From Bacillus sp. X1(2014) (GTDB lineage: Bacteria > Bacillota > Bacilli > Bacillales_B > DSM-18226): a stretch of DNA of 64,000 nucleotides. Under the pieces are notes generated by a model. It did not search any database. It saw nothing but the letters and a program-made list of their open reading frames with translations, and was not told the origin of the DNA. This document shows, piece by piece, positions 6,613-15,179 of the stretch; the stretch's first letter is position 1; each line of letters starts with the position of its first letter. Location of the stretch: the NCBI RefSeq assembly GCF_007678255.1, contig NZ_VEED01000018.1, positions 1 through 64,000 on the forward strand, given 5' to 3'. Position numbers and translations under genes: made by a program.

Positions 6613-7779
6613 TTATTTCTGCTTATTTTTAATATTTTTGTTATTTTTATTTTTCTCTTCTTTGATATAATCCTCTTTGTTTTGAGTTGCTTCTAGTTTC
6701 AAAGAAGCTGCTGAATTCGCTACTGAACTTTCACCGTCATTTTTATTCATATCAGAAGAATCTGTTAGAGCCCCGCTCGTTTTGTCTTTTTTACTGGCAG
6801 ATAATTCAGGTTTATTTTTTTCGGCTTGTATAGCGACGGAGCCAGTACGTTTTTCACGGGTTTCATCTGTTTGATCCTCTGACATTACAAATGTAGTGTT
6901 ATCAGGATTTCCTTCCACACTCAAATTATTTGGGCTTTCATCACTAGCTTCTTCTTGTCCTACATCAGTCAAATGGTTGACCGGCGCCCATGATTCCATT
7001 GACGAAGGGACAGAACGCTCAATCCGTGCTTCTTCTTTTTTAATGACATCCTGTACCTGCTTTGTTTCTTGTATTTTTCTTTTGCCTACAATCACTTCTT
7101 CAACGACTACCGGTCTTTTTGTTACTTCTATTCGTTCTTCCGTAATTGGGATACGAATGATTTCATCCCCTGAAAACGGGCGCCCGTCATAATTTCCATC
7201 GATGACAGGACGTCGCTCTATATATACTTCTTCACGCATGAGTGGAACAAGAACAGTTCGTTCTTCTTCAACTACTTCTTTACGAAGCTGTAATTCTCCG
7301 ACTTGGACACGTTGTTTTGTAATATCTAGCTGTTCTTCACTGAGCGGAACTGATCTTGTTTTTTCAGTTTCATATTGTGTTTCATATGTTTTATTAATAG
7401 GGCTTTCATAAGTTCCATACGTATCGACCAGCAAAGTGATTTTCCCCTTTTTTATTTCCTCCTCACACTGTTTTGCTGTAACTTCTGACACTCCTCTCTC
7501 AATAAGTCTGCTGGACAGTGTTCTTGCGGGCCTTCCGCCCATTCCTGCCGTCATCATGGTAACAAAGTTGTCCATCATAACACCTGCTAAGGTACTCATT
7601 TGCATGTCCGCTTCTACCATTACTCCCGTATGTGAAGTAATCAATGGAATGTTACTTCTATTTTCTGCCACCACCATCATATCTGTTTCACTATGCCCCT
7701 GACGTTTCAATCCCTCAATCGCATACAAGACTTCTGACTCTAAATTAAAGGTTCCAACGATTCTTTTTTCCATTCTCAT
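6613..7779 (-). CDS. ysnF: YsnF/AvaK-type (DUF2382) stress protein
   Basis: 388 residues in three parts. Residues 1-110 resemble the general-stress YflT-like N-terminal domain (KRIVGTFNLESEVLYAIEGL...). Residues 140-260 are a DUF2382 domain rich in repeated beta strands with alternating E/R/V, for example VVEEERTVLVPL and EERIEVTKRPVVVEEVIVGK. The last 120 residues are low-complexity and charged, ending in a lysine/asparagine run, and are probably disordered. B. subtilis YsnF is about 273 residues, so the tail is an extension. AGAGGAGGT precedes the first ATG by 6 bases. The family is linked to the SigB general stress response; I did not identify a SigB promoter. Confidence 0.85.
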   Translation of the reverse strand: MRMEKRIVGTFNLESEVLYAIEGLKRQGHSETDMMVVAENRSNIPLITSHTGVMVEADMQMSTLAGVMMDNFVTMMTAGMGGRPARTLSSRLIERGVSEVTAKQCEEEIKKGKITLLVDTYGTYESPINKTYETQYETEKTRSVPLSEEQLDITKQRVQVGELQLRKEVVEEERTVLVPLMREEVYIERRPVIDGNYDGRPFSGDEIIRIPITEERIEVTKRPVVVEEVIVGKRKIQETKQVQDVIKKEEARIERSVPSSMESWAPVNHLTDVGQEEASDESPNNLSVEGNPDNTTFVMSEDQTDETREKRTGSVAIQAEKNKPELSASKKDKTSGALTDSSDMNKNDGESSVANSAASLKLEATQNKEDYIKEEKNKNNKNIKNKQK

Positions 7780-7949
7780 ACTAATACCTCCTCTAATATA
7801 CTAATGCGGGATATAAATGGCATCCCATCTAACGTATGTCTACCCCGGAAGTCATCAGAAGAAACATGGAAAAGTTACATTTTTAAGTTCAATTTTTTTT
7901 GGGTCACATGTTTATTATGTAGGTGTAATTTGGTCGCAGAACAATGAAA

Positions 7950-7977
7950 AAGGATTTGGAACCCAGTCCAAACCCTT
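7950..7977 (-). terminator. Intrinsic terminator after the ymaF-like gene
   Basis: AAGGATTTGGA and TCCAAACCCTT pair around CCCAG. On the minus strand this is followed by TTTTTCATTG, so it fits a terminator for the gene ending at 8030. Confidence 0.6.
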
Positions 7978-8029
7978 CCCTTCATCCTGCTAATTTTCAT
8001 TATTGATTATCTAGAAGCCCACTGCCAAT

Positions 8030-8368
8030 CTATTTATTTCCTGGAGCCGGCTGATCAACACCTTTAACATGATGCTTATGTCCATCTTCTTCTGATGTAT
8101 AAAAATCATAATAGTGGACATGCATTCCATTACCAACAGGTATAGCCGGACCTGAATAAGCTTTATAATGATGGTTATGCCCGTTTTCGAAAACAACAAA
8201 TCCCTCAGTATAATGAATATGGCTGCCATCCTGAGTTTGTATCGGTGGAGACGTAACATCTAAGCACTGATGAACATGCCCAGCCTCCATCGAGGTGTAA
8301 TCAACGGAACCATGATTATGATGCGGAACAAACCCATTTACAAAATCATCTTTTCCTATCTTAGCCAT
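8030..8368 (-). CDS. ymaF: YmaF-family histidine-rich protein
   Basis: 112 residues built from repeated units with histidine clusters: HHNHG, GHVHQC, GSHIHYTEG, NGHNHHYK, GMHVHYYD and EDGHKHHVKG. This spacing is characteristic of the YmaF family and suggests a small repeated beta-structure that binds metal, although the function is not known. The only cysteine is in the second repeat. The protein has no signal peptide. A good ribosome-binding site (AGGGGTGGGGG) precedes the ATG. It appears monocistronic, with a terminator at 7950-7977. Confidence 0.85.
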   Translation of the reverse strand: MAKIGKDDFVNGFVPHHNHGSVDYTSMEAGHVHQCLDVTSPPIQTQDGSHIHYTEGFVVFENGHNHHYKAYSGPAIPVGNGMHVHYYDFYTSEEDGHKHHVKGVDQPAPGNK

Positions 8369-8477
8369 ACCCCCACCCCTTCACAATTAGTTCGCATATA
8401 AATTGTAAGTTATCTGCTTTATTATGATATTTACAAAAAATAAGAATATGTCATGCAAAAGGGTTATTTAAACTTCA

Positions 8478-9185
8478 TTAATTGCCTTTCCCAGGATTAT
8501 AGTAGCGAGGATCATTTTTATGATTTTTAATTTCCTTATTATCAATAAATAACGTTCCATTTTCTAAAAAAGTTGCTAACATAATATTCTCTACTTTTTC
8601 TCCCTTTTTATCTACCTCATTCATGAGCCACCCTTGGTTTAGTTGTAAATATTTTAAATTATGATAAATGATTTGACCGTCCATTATCAGTGGAATTGGA
8701 AGGTATTCTTTTTTTACCTTTAAATTTAAATCATCCGGTTGAACTGGTCTGTATTGCGATTTCGGGATCACACTAATATTTCCTGTTTCTTCCATGGCTG
8801 CAAAGGCAATGTTTTGCGTATCGGTATAGCCTTTCACTCGTAAATTGGACAATAATTCGTTCAATGGCATCTTCGCCTTTTTCAGTCCTTTTCGATCTAT
8901 ATCCCCGTTACGAATCAGCACAATTGGACGCTCATATAAAAGCCATCTTAATTGATTATGTAAGGATAAACGCAAAATAATTTTATAAAGGATCACAACG
9001 ATTCCAGCATAGATTAATGACTTCCATACATTACTAGTCTCAACGGGCGTACTGATAATATTTGTAAGGACAAAAATATACAATAAATCAATAGTGTTCA
9101 TTTGGGATACAGCTTTTTTTCCAGTAATCCTTAAAAACAAATATCCCGCAACAAAAATTATGAACGTACGATATAATGTTTCCAA
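8478..9185 (-). CDS. DUF421 membrane protein (YetF/YrbG family)
   Basis: About 235 residues: three N-terminal membrane helices, then a cytoplasmic domain with the family motifs RPIVLIRNGDID, LNELLSNLRVKGYTD, and VAFAAMEETGNISVIPK (seen here as IAFAAMEETG). I favour a TTG start at 9185, placed 8 bases after AGGGGTG and giving a normal family length. An upstream in-frame ATG at 9293 would add 36 residues with no ribosome-binding site. DUF421 proteins such as YetF are spore- or stress-associated in Bacillus; no enzymatic role is established. Confidence 0.85.
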   Translation of the reverse strand: METLYRTFIIFVAGYLFLRITGKKAVSQMNTIDLLYIFVLTNIISTPVETSNVWKSLIYAGIVVILYKIILRLSLHNQLRWLLYERPIVLIRNGDIDRKGLKKAKMPLNELLSNLRVKGYTDTQNIAFAAMEETGNISVIPKSQYRPVQPDDLNLKVKKEYLPIPLIMDGQIIYHNLKYLQLNQGWLMNEVDKKGEKVENIMLATFLENGTLFIDNKEIKNHKNDPRYYNPGKGN

Positions 9186-9401
9186 AACTGCTTCACCCCT
9201 CAAGGGTTCTTCCCTTTTTGTTAGTATTCTAAGTTTTATGTAGGAATATAACGATTTCGTTCCATTATCAAAAAACACCAGTAAAAAAGGCATTGTTGCA
9301 AGAAAGTAACAATGAATTGTACTTTCATTTTAATTAACAAATTTCTCAGCCAACTCCAATCTGAATTAACGAAGTCAACATTTTCAAAGTGTCTTTATCA
9401 G

Positions 9402-9575
9402 TTAATCTTTAGGATTAATGATGGCCAAAACCTGATGGTCTTCCCACTTTCCGTTTATCTTAGCGTTTTTTTTTGCAATGCCTTCTAGGGCTATCTCAGG
9501 TGACAATATGGATGGAATTATTGTGACCGTGTACGAATGAAAGTCGTCCAAGCTAAAAGAACCATTCAAATGGTT
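9402..9575 (-). pseudogene. C-terminal remnant of a RimJ/RimL-type GNAT acetyltransferase
   Basis: An open stretch of about 57 codons without a start codon reads ...GSFSLDDFHSYTVTIIPS, then ALEGIAKKNAKINGKWEDHQ and ends INPKD-stop. The KINGKWEDH motif followed by a short beta strand is the usual C-terminus of RimJ/RimL-type N-acetyltransferases (LKINGKWEDH...). A TAA stop lies directly upstream in frame and the rest of the gene is missing, so this is a decayed fragment. It is flanked on the right by the MFS terminator. Confidence 0.6.
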
Positions 9576-9582
9576 TTAAGCA

Positions 9583-9620
9583 CTAAAAAACTGGCTAGAA
9601 AATATCTAACCAGTTTTTTA
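9583..9620. terminator. Bidirectional intrinsic terminator
   Basis: AAAAACTGGCTAGA and TCTAACCAGTTTTTT pair around AAATA. The T run on the minus strand fits termination of the MFS gene that ends at 9624. Confidence 0.75.
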
Positions 9621-9623
9621 AGA

Positions 9624-10961
9624 TTACAGTTGACGTGACTGCTTTATCTTCCTTGAAGAGACTGGAATGCTGCTCACGCATGATAGTAGCAATGCAACAA
9701 GTAATAGACTAACGAAAAATCCAAAGCTCAGGCTGAAACTTGATGTCACGTTTAGGATTCGGCTCGCTATTGAAGGGCCAAATGACATTCCTAAAAAGTT
9801 GATTAAGTTATAGATCCCCAGCCCCATTGCACTTTTTTCCTTCTTTATCGTGTGGGGAATATCAATATTGATGACAATGGTAAGGATTGTAAAGCTTATA
9901 TTAATAAGGGCAACGCCAACACTAGCCACTGCAAATTGGTTTACTCCAAAGATGGCTAATAGCAGAAATCCAATGAATTGAAAGACGACAGCAACGACCA
10001 ATCGACCATTCCCTTGGATGCGGGTTATAGCTGGTCTTATTACGAAGCTCAACAAAAAGGAAAAGATTGATATCCCCGCCAAAATAAAGCCAGTTTTCAA
10101 AGCAGAGACATGAAACTGCTGTCCTGCTAATAACGGAAAAAGAAAAATAATTCCCACCATGGCAGCACTATTAATAAAACTAAGCAAAAGGAACCGATTA
10201 AAGGCATAGAATCGAAAAACTGACAGATCCATAAATATCCCGACATCTTGACGTTTTCCATGGATCCCCATAAAAAATACAGATAAAACTGTAATGATTA
10301 GCAAATATCCATTTAATTTGACTCCTAAAATAAACGTCACGACAAAAGTCAATAAATAAAGGAAGCCTAAAAAATCAAACGGGTGGGTAAGCTTCTTATG
10401 ATTGGCATATCCGGAGGGCACAAACAAAATAATTCCTAGCAACGTAAAAATAGCCATACTCATTAATAAAAATAGGGAGTGCCAGCCCCAAAAATGAGTA
10501 AAGAAGCCTCCGAGCAAAAATCCTATTCCTGAACCAAGTGATAGACAGGCACCTATTAATGTTAAAGCCAGATTGCGTTTAGGGAAGGTGAGATACTGAT
10601 TCGTCAGGATCATGGATAATGCAATAAACGAGCTACCACCCGCTGCTTGAATAATACGGGCCAAGACCACAACGATAAAATCATTCGTCGTGTACCCTAT
10701 AAGGGAACCTGTAACGAATAAACTAATCCCAAAAATCAACAAACTTTTAATTTGAAAATAAGAGGCTAGCTTACTATAAGTAATCGAACCACAGGCAATC
10801 ACTAAAGTATAGGAAATAACCACCCAGCTAATTTTGGAAGCTGTCACCTCAAGCCCATTCATCATTTCAAATAAGGCAACATTAAACAGAAGTGAATTGG
10901 CTACCCCGGATAAAACGATTAAACATAATGTGATAATCAACCTATTCTCTTTTTGATTCAT
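9624..10961 (-). CDS. MFS drug-efflux transporter (DHA2-like)
   Basis: 445 residues with about 12-14 membrane helices. The N-terminal half carries the antiporter-type sequence ARIIQAAGGSSFIALSM and GACLSLGSGIGFLLGGFF, which match motif C (gxxxGPxiGG) of proton-driven drug exporters such as TetA(L), Tet38 and Bmr3. It follows an ArsR-family regulator on the same strand with a 66-base gap that holds a hairpin. The arrangement suggests a regulator-controlled efflux pump, but the substrate cannot be read from the sequence. Confidence 0.85.
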   Translation of the reverse strand: MNQKENRLIITLCLIVLSGVANSLLFNVALFEMMNGLEVTASKISWVVISYTLVIACGSITYSKLASYFQIKSLLIFGISLFVTGSLIGYTTNDFIVVVLARIIQAAGGSSFIALSMILTNQYLTFPKRNLALTLIGACLSLGSGIGFLLGGFFTHFWGWHSLFLLMSMAIFTLLGIILFVPSGYANHKKLTHPFDFLGFLYLLTFVVTFILGVKLNGYLLIITVLSVFFMGIHGKRQDVGIFMDLSVFRFYAFNRFLLLSFINSAAMVGIIFLFPLLAGQQFHVSALKTGFILAGISIFSFLLSFVIRPAITRIQGNGRLVVAVVFQFIGFLLLAIFGVNQFAVASVGVALINISFTILTIVINIDIPHTIKKEKSAMGLGIYNLINFLGMSFGPSIASRILNVTSSFSLSFGFFVSLLLVALLLSCVSSIPVSSRKIKQSRQL

Positions 10962-11010
10962 CTATTTCTCCTCCATTGTATCAAAGTCATAAAACTTTAG
11001 AACTAATAAC

Positions 11011-11040
11011 CAAAAAAGGAGGCTACATTAAAGTGTAGCC
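11011..11040 (-). terminator. Hairpin between arsR-type gene and MFS gene
   Basis: GGCTACACTTTAATGTAGCC overlaps the last codons of the regulator and is followed on the minus strand by TCCTTTTTT. It should terminate or attenuate read-through from the regulator into the MFS gene, so the pump may be expressed less than its regulator. Confidence 0.7.
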
Positions 11041-11312
11041 AAAAACCCAGGTAAATAGCGGGTGAATGTCTCCTCATTTAATGAGACATATTTTATGACA
11101 CCCTCACGGTCAATCTTCACCAGATCTGCTTCGGATAAAATTTTTAAATGATAGGAACCATTGGACTTACTTACGCCTAAACTCCTTCCTATATCCGTAC
11201 ACATCGGGCGATTGTTTCCGTAATACAATAAGCGGATGATTGCGATCCTTTTTTCATCTGCTAAGGCATTAAATATTTTTATTCGTTGCATATCGTTTTG
11301 TTCTAAAGTCAT
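11028..11312 (-). CDS. ArsR-family transcriptional regulator
   Basis: 94 residues forming one winged helix. It has the ArsR start pattern IFNALADEKRIAIIRLLYYG, then MCTDIGRSLGVSKSNGSYHLKIL as the recognition region and DREGVIKYVSL as the wing. There is one cysteine in the HTH (MCTDIG), but no clear CxC metal site of the classical ArsR kind, so the ligand may be organic or a reactive species. There is no ribosome-binding site before the ATG, and a near-consensus promoter places the transcript start at or next to the A of the ATG (see promoter entry). Likely controls the MFS pump downstream. Confidence 0.85.
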   Translation of the reverse strand: MTLEQNDMQRIKIFNALADEKRIAIIRLLYYGNNRPMCTDIGRSLGVSKSNGSYHLKILSEADLVKIDREGVIKYVSLNEETFTRYLPGFLATL

Positions 11313-11318
11313 ATGACT

Positions 11319-11346
11319 ATTATATTATTAGAATTCAAATTGTCAA
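11319..11346 (-). promoter_or_regulatory. SigA-type promoter of the arsR-type gene, leaderless geometry
   Basis: On the minus strand TTGACA (11346-11341), a 16-base spacer, and TATAAT (11324-11319) match both consensus hexamers. The ATG begins only 6 bases after the -10 element, so the mRNA would start at the start codon. The spacer contains GAATTC within a partly symmetrical stretch that could be the operator. Confidence 0.75.
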
Positions 11347-11463
11347 CTTCTTTGCCGAATACTTTCTTGGATTTGGCAGGGATGCACAGATTATCAAACC
11401 AGTTGGGGTGCATTTTACTATACAAATATTTGCGTAATTTCCGCACAAATCGTTATACATCAA

Positions 11464-11507
11464 TAAAAAATGAGTGGCAAATTAGCATCCAATTCGGCAC
11501 TCATTTA
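11464..11507. terminator. Hairpin, probable bidirectional terminator
   Basis: AAATGAGTGGC and GCACTCATTT pair around a 20-base loop, with A and T runs on either side. It separates the arsR-type gene from the sequence to its right. Confidence 0.5.
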
Positions 11508-11625
11508 AAGTAGCATTTTTAATGTTTGCGATAGATAACGGAACCAGTTAGCGTTCCATATGCCTCCTTTTGTACGACGATTAGGTTGAATTGTAAATAA
11601 CTCTAATTTCTTGCCAAAACAAATC
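11505..11625 (-). pseudogene. Possible decayed coding fragment, unknown
   Basis: In the otherwise geneless 11313-11720 stretch the minus strand has an open run of about 35 codons reading KKLELFTIQPNRRTKGGIWN, then WFRYLSQTLKMLL-stop. It is preceded in frame by a stop codon and has no start codon. The composition is protein-like, so it may be the end of a lost gene. I cannot assign a family, and the call is weak. Confidence 0.3.
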
Positions 11626-11720
11626 TAGCAAATACGATTGCTTTCGTTGTTTACTATTCTATGTGAAAAATATTTATTTTCACCTTAATCTAACCTAGAT
11701 TACAACAAATGATGAATCCA

Positions 11721-12023
11721 TTACTTTTTCATGTTTTGCTGTTTCCAGATGGCGTATTTGTCAGGAAGACAAACCGCGCATGGTCGATATCCTGCTGCAA
11801 TGGCTGTTTGCTCGTCAGCAAAAAACACTCGATACTTCTCATAGCCTCCTCTTTCAAGCGCACGTAATGCTGTTCTACAGTCCATTCGTCCGTAAATTTT
11901 GGTTCCTTTATGGCCACCATAAGTTCCAGGAGAATCACTCACGAAAAGTTTGCGATCCGCACCTAGTAATTTGTATTTTTTTAGTTCTTGTTGTTCGTTG
12001 AGACCCACACTAGTTTTTTCCAT
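11721..12023 (-). CDS. Ada-type metal-binding domain protein
   Basis: 100 residues made almost entirely of an Ada-like zinc-binding fold: KIYGRMDCRTALRAL, then ADEQTAIAAGYRPCAVCLPD. The final GYRPCxxC is the second half of the Ada four-cysteine site. The first half has one cysteine (MDC) where Ada has two (C..C), so metal binding may use another ligand or be incomplete. In Ada this domain repairs methylphosphotriesters. Stand-alone versions are of unknown function. AGTGGGGAAATTGAT precedes the ATG. It appears monocistronic. Confidence 0.75.
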   Translation of the reverse strand: MEKTSVGLNEQQELKKYKLLGADRKLFVSDSPGTYGGHKGTKIYGRMDCRTALRALERGGYEKYRVFFADEQTAIAAGYRPCAVCLPDKYAIWKQQNMKK

Positions 12024-12260
12024 ATCAATTTCCCCACTTCCTCATAGATATCGTTTGAGCATTAAAATGAATGCAAACAACTATATATACTCCTTTAAAA
12101 TAATTCTACAAAAAATGATATAAGCCCTCTATGAATCGAAAATTTCCAAATTGATATAAACGTCAATGAATGGCCAAGGTACCTTTGTCTTTTAATTTGT
12201 CAGCCAGTGACATTTTAAACTGCAACTACATAGGATGGCAACAAGTAGGAGGTGTCACGA

Positions 12261-12803
12261 ATGAAGAGATGGTTAAAAGCAGTTATTTTGACATACCTTT
12301 CCCTTCTGTTTTTTGGCAGTTTCCTTGCGGTCGGCATGTTGGGTACCGGTGCACTGGAAAATTTTCTTCCATTCATTTCTGATATCAAAATCTTTTTGTA
12401 TTATTTTTTCGCTGGTGCCATTGGCGGTTCCCTTAGACATCTATACATGTTCTGTACTCACTATATGGAAGACGAGTTACATGATTATCGAAAATGGATT
12501 ATGTATATTTTTTATCCTATATTTGCTACCGGTACGGCAGTCGTGGCTGTCACTATTATCCAAAGCGGGATCCTTTTAATTCAATTTACGGACTATCAAG
12601 ACACTCCTTATGCTCCGATTAGCATTGCTTTCTTTGTAGGTTTTGGGTTTAATCGCTTTGTTAATAAGCTTAACACCGTATCTAAAGATATTTTTCAGAC
12701 GAAGAACAAAAAAATGGACACAGTCGAAGAAGCAAGTGATGAAATTGGTGAGTCCTCTGGTGAACAAACGGAAAGCCTCAACAGTTCACCCCACAATAAA
12801 TAA
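12261..12803 (+). CDS. Integral membrane protein with charged tail, unknown
   Basis: About 180 residues: an N-terminal helix, then three to four more membrane segments, and a hydrophilic, acidic, serine/glutamate-rich tail from about residue 150. The ATG at 12261 is 6 bases after AGGAGGTG. An in-frame GTG at 12252 lies inside that ribosome-binding site and is unlikely to be used. I do not recognise the family. It is followed by a strong terminator and is divergent from the Ada-type gene. Confidence 0.75.
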   Translation: MKRWLKAVILTYLSLLFFGSFLAVGMLGTGALENFLPFISDIKIFLYYFFAGAIGGSLRHLYMFCTHYMEDELHDYRKWIMYIFYPIFATGTAVVAVTIIQSGILLIQFTDYQDTPYAPISIAFFVGFGFNRFVNKLNTVSKDIFQTKNKKMDTVEEASDEIGESSGEQTESLNSSPHNK

Positions 12804-12810
12804 AAAAAGT

Positions 12811-12845
12811 CCGTCATGTGAAAAGTCACATGACGGCTATTGTTT
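12811..12845 (+). terminator. Intrinsic terminator
   Basis: CCGTCATGTG and CACATGACGG form a perfect 10-bp stem around AAAAGT, followed by CTATTGTTTT. It is shared by the converging genes on either side and works best for the plus-strand membrane gene. Confidence 0.8.
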
Positions 12846-12852
12846 TAATCAA

Positions 12853-13557
12853 TCATCTTTTTTCTAAATTTAAAATTGTAAACAGCCCATTCAAATCATG
12901 GATTTCATAGGTAGGAAAAATACCAGTGTTGTTTGGTTTGGCATTCGGGTTGAACCAACAAGTATCAAGCCCAGCAAGCTGTCCGCCTTTAATATCAGAA
13001 CTTAGAGAGTCACCGATGATTAAAGTTTGTTCTGGTGAAAAATTAGGAATTCGATCAAACACATAATCAAAAAATTCCTTCATTGGTTTTTGGAAACCTG
13101 TATCTTCCGAGACAAAGATTCCTTTGAATAACGGGTGAAGACCGGAATCACGCAATCTCTTATCCTGTGTTTTTGAAACACCATTTGTGACAATGTATAA
13201 TTCATAGTGGTTTTGTAGTACAGAAACCAATTCAAACGCACCACTGATTAATTGGTGGCCTTCCTCTAAATAGCCCCGATAGTTTTTTTCTAAAAAAACA
13301 CCGTCTGCCAGTTGACCCATTTCCTTAAATAAAAGGGAAAAACGGGTATTGACCACTTCGTCTCGGGATATTTTTCCTTCTTCAAACAAACTCCACAGTC
13401 TTTGATTTATTTTTTTATAATTGTCTTCCATTTCCTTAGTTGGCGGGATATTCTGACTTTCAAACAACAGATTTAAGGCTAGCGCTTCAGCGGCAGTAAA
13501 GTCTAATAACGTATCGTCAACATCGAAAAGTAAGGTTTGATATTTTTTCAAGATCAT
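12853..13557 (-). CDS. yfnB: HAD-family pyrimidine 5'-nucleotidase (YjjG/YfnB)
   Basis: About 234 residues of the HAD superfamily. Motif I is FDVDDTLLD near residues 11-19, with the nucleophile and acid/base aspartates. Motif II is IVTNGVSKTQ, motif III is the lysine in TGFQKPMKEFF, and motif IV is IIGDSLSSDIKGG. This matches the YjjG/YfnB group, which dephosphorylates non-canonical pyrimidine nucleotides and helps clean the nucleotide pool. I prefer the ATG at 13557, just after AAAGGGGAA; an ATG five codons earlier has no ribosome-binding site. It stands alone between converging and parallel genes. Confidence 0.9.
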   Translation of the reverse strand: MILKKYQTLLFDVDDTLLDFTAAEALALNLLFESQNIPPTKEMEDNYKKINQRLWSLFEEGKISRDEVVNTRFSLLFKEMGQLADGVFLEKNYRGYLEEGHQLISGAFELVSVLQNHYELYIVTNGVSKTQDKRLRDSGLHPLFKGIFVSEDTGFQKPMKEFFDYVFDRIPNFSPEQTLIIGDSLSSDIKGGQLAGLDTCWFNPNAKPNNTGIFPTYEIHDLNGLFTILNLEKR

Positions 13558-13662
13558 TTCCCCTTTGACCATTCATACGTTTATATTTTAACGTAGAAAA
13601 ACGCCAGGTGCCATAAGTTTGACCCCATAGAACCTTCCCTGTTGGAGTACCCATGGAGTTCA

Positions 13663-13714
13663 AAAAAAAGAAAGTGTGCCTAAGCAGCAATCAAAACTGA
13701 ATGGTTTCAGGCAC
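13663..13714 (-). terminator. Putative intrinsic terminator of the acetyltransferase
   Basis: On the minus strand GTGCCTGAAACC... pairs with ...GCTTAGGCAC, followed by ACTTTCTTTTTTTTG. The stem is interrupted, so strength is uncertain. The 13573-13660 stretch also holds a piece like the GGGTCAGACC/GAACCTTCCC repeats seen at 15-23 kb. Confidence 0.5.
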
Positions 13715-13738
13715 TATGAACTGTAGATTTTCTCCCCT

Positions 13739-14317
13739 TCATCCCATCATTTGTTTTACTTTTATTCCAGTCCTAACATCCTCAACCGTTCCTTTATATA
13801 CATTGTAGGTTTCACCATGCTCTTTTACTTCCCCTGCCTTTTTAAATCCCAAACGTTGACAGATTCGATTTCCAGCTTCTGTAATCGCGATCATACCGAA
13901 TTCCTTTATCACGACTCCAGTTTCCTGAATATCTTTGATCCAATCCAGCAATTCCAGTATTAATGCCCTGCTATATTTCTTCCTGTCTTCATGAAAGATA
14001 TCGACAATAATCGAAGAAAAATAAATATACACTTCTTTCCCTTTCTTATAAGCTAACGTATGATGACAAATTCTTGATTCATCTATTTGGCCCAACAATA
14101 ATTGATCATACGTTCTTTTATCTAAAGGAATTAAACTGCTATAGCCTTTTAACTCTCCATTGTCCTCTACAATTTTATATACTCTTTTGTTTCGTTCAAG
14201 TAATCGTTCTACAAATGAATGCTTAACTTGCCAATCTTGAGGATATAGCTTTCGGTCCAATTGAATCAGTCCATTTAAATCCGATAATTGACCATAACGA
14301 ACATTGAGTTCCGACAC
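13739..14317 (-). CDS. GNAT-family N-acetyltransferase
   Basis: About 192 residues. The acetyl-CoA-binding core is visible as VYIYFSSIIVDIFHEDRKKYSRALILELLDW, where the beta4 strand leads into the RKKYSRA pyrophosphate loop. It is followed by FGMIAITEAGNRICQRLGFKKAGEV, the typical late-GNAT pattern of a residue lost in a crowded helix before the F/Y-x-GF strand. I favour a GTG start at 14317, 7 bases after GGGAGG; an upstream in-frame ATG at 14347 overlaps no such site. The substrate is unknown. A broken, partial second copy of its 3' end lies at 21031-21275. Confidence 0.8.
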   Translation of the reverse strand: MSELNVRYGQLSDLNGLIQLDRKLYPQDWQVKHSFVERLLERNKRVYKIVEDNGELKGYSSLIPLDKRTYDQLLLGQIDESRICHHTLAYKKGKEVYIYFSSIIVDIFHEDRKKYSRALILELLDWIKDIQETGVVIKEFGMIAITEAGNRICQRLGFKKAGEVKEHGETYNVYKGTVEDVRTGIKVKQMMG

Positions 14318-14512
14318 CGTAAATCCTCCCTTTTGAAAGACGCTCACACGAAACGGTTGGCATTAAACTTTAGGCTCAACCTCATTTATAAATAATTTTT
14401 TAATTCCATTGGTGATTTAAGAATCTTAATATAATTCCTATCCTAGGGATAAGATATTCTGAATATACTAAATATTGTGTTAGCCATTTTATCCAAGTAA
14501 GGAGACATTGCC

Positions 14513-15115
14513 ATGAATGGACAGGTAAACAGTGAGGTGGTCAAGAAAACAAGTTCCAATCGATGGGCAAGAACAGCAAGAATGTACGGTATTGGTTATA
14601 TTGCAGCTCTTTTTACAGGGGTAATTTTTGGGCTCTTGTTAAGATTAGTTATGGGAATGATTGCTTATTTCTTTCCTCACCTAGCGAGTGGATTTCATTT
14701 GTCAGGAACACTGTTAATTGTAATACTCGGTGTTGCTGTAACATTAGCAAACAGTATTATTTACACATTTCTTTTTCATCGTTCAAGAAAAAGTTGGGTG
14801 GTTAAAGGGTTATTATTTGGTTTGTTCCTATTAATTATCTATGGAACTCCTTTGTTTCTATCCAATCCTGGCAATGAATTATTTGGACCACAAGCACCAT
14901 TAGGAATAGCCTTATTTTCAGTTTCATTTTTTATCGGATCTATCATTCTTGCATTACTAATTGAGTACCATACAAAATGGTTCGACCAATCAAAGGGCAG
15001 ACAGAAACTTGCCTACGTAAGCTTTGTGATTCTTTCCATCCCAGCAATAATAATGCTAGTAGCTATGTATGTCGAGATTTTCACTGAAATGCTGCCTAAA
15101 ATATTAAACAACTGA
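14513..15115 (+). CDS. Four-to-five-helix membrane protein, unknown
   Basis: 200 residues, with a basic N-terminal tail (KKTSSNRWARTARMYG) followed by hydrophobic segments near residues 28-55, 62-85, 95-115, 128-148 and 165-190. AAGGAGACATTGCC precedes the ATG. No family motif is recognised. It is divergent from the acetyltransferase and is followed immediately by a long palindromic repeat that may serve as its terminator. Confidence 0.7.
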   Translation: MNGQVNSEVVKKTSSNRWARTARMYGIGYIAALFTGVIFGLLLRLVMGMIAYFFPHLASGFHLSGTLLIVILGVAVTLANSIIYTFLFHRSRKSWVVKGLLFGLFLLIIYGTPLFLSNPGNELFGPQAPLGIALFSVSFFIGSIILALLIEYHTKWFDQSKGRQKLAYVSFVILSIPAIIMLVAMYVEIFTEMLPKILNN

Positions 15116-15121
15116 CGGAAC

Positions 15122-15173
15122 GGGGTCAGACCCTCAGTACGCTAAAGCGTTAGCACGTTGAGGGTCTGACCCT
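15122..15173. repeat. REP-like palindrome, left of the rhodanese gene
   Basis: GGGGTCAGACCCTCAGTACG is answered by GTTGAGGGTCTGACCCTA about 15 bases later, giving a long stem; the internal part GCTAAAGCGTTAGC also pairs. A closely similar element lies at 15566-15618 on the other side of the rhodanese gene. Elements of this GGGTCAGACC class are dispersed in many Bacillus genomes. Confidence 0.75.
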
Positions 15174-15179
15174 ATCCTT

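Noticed and set aside
8011..8259. An alternative minus-strand frame overlapping the ymaF-like gene
   Set aside because: It lies inside the histidine-rich protein in another frame and has no ribosome-binding site; the ymaF frame is well supported.
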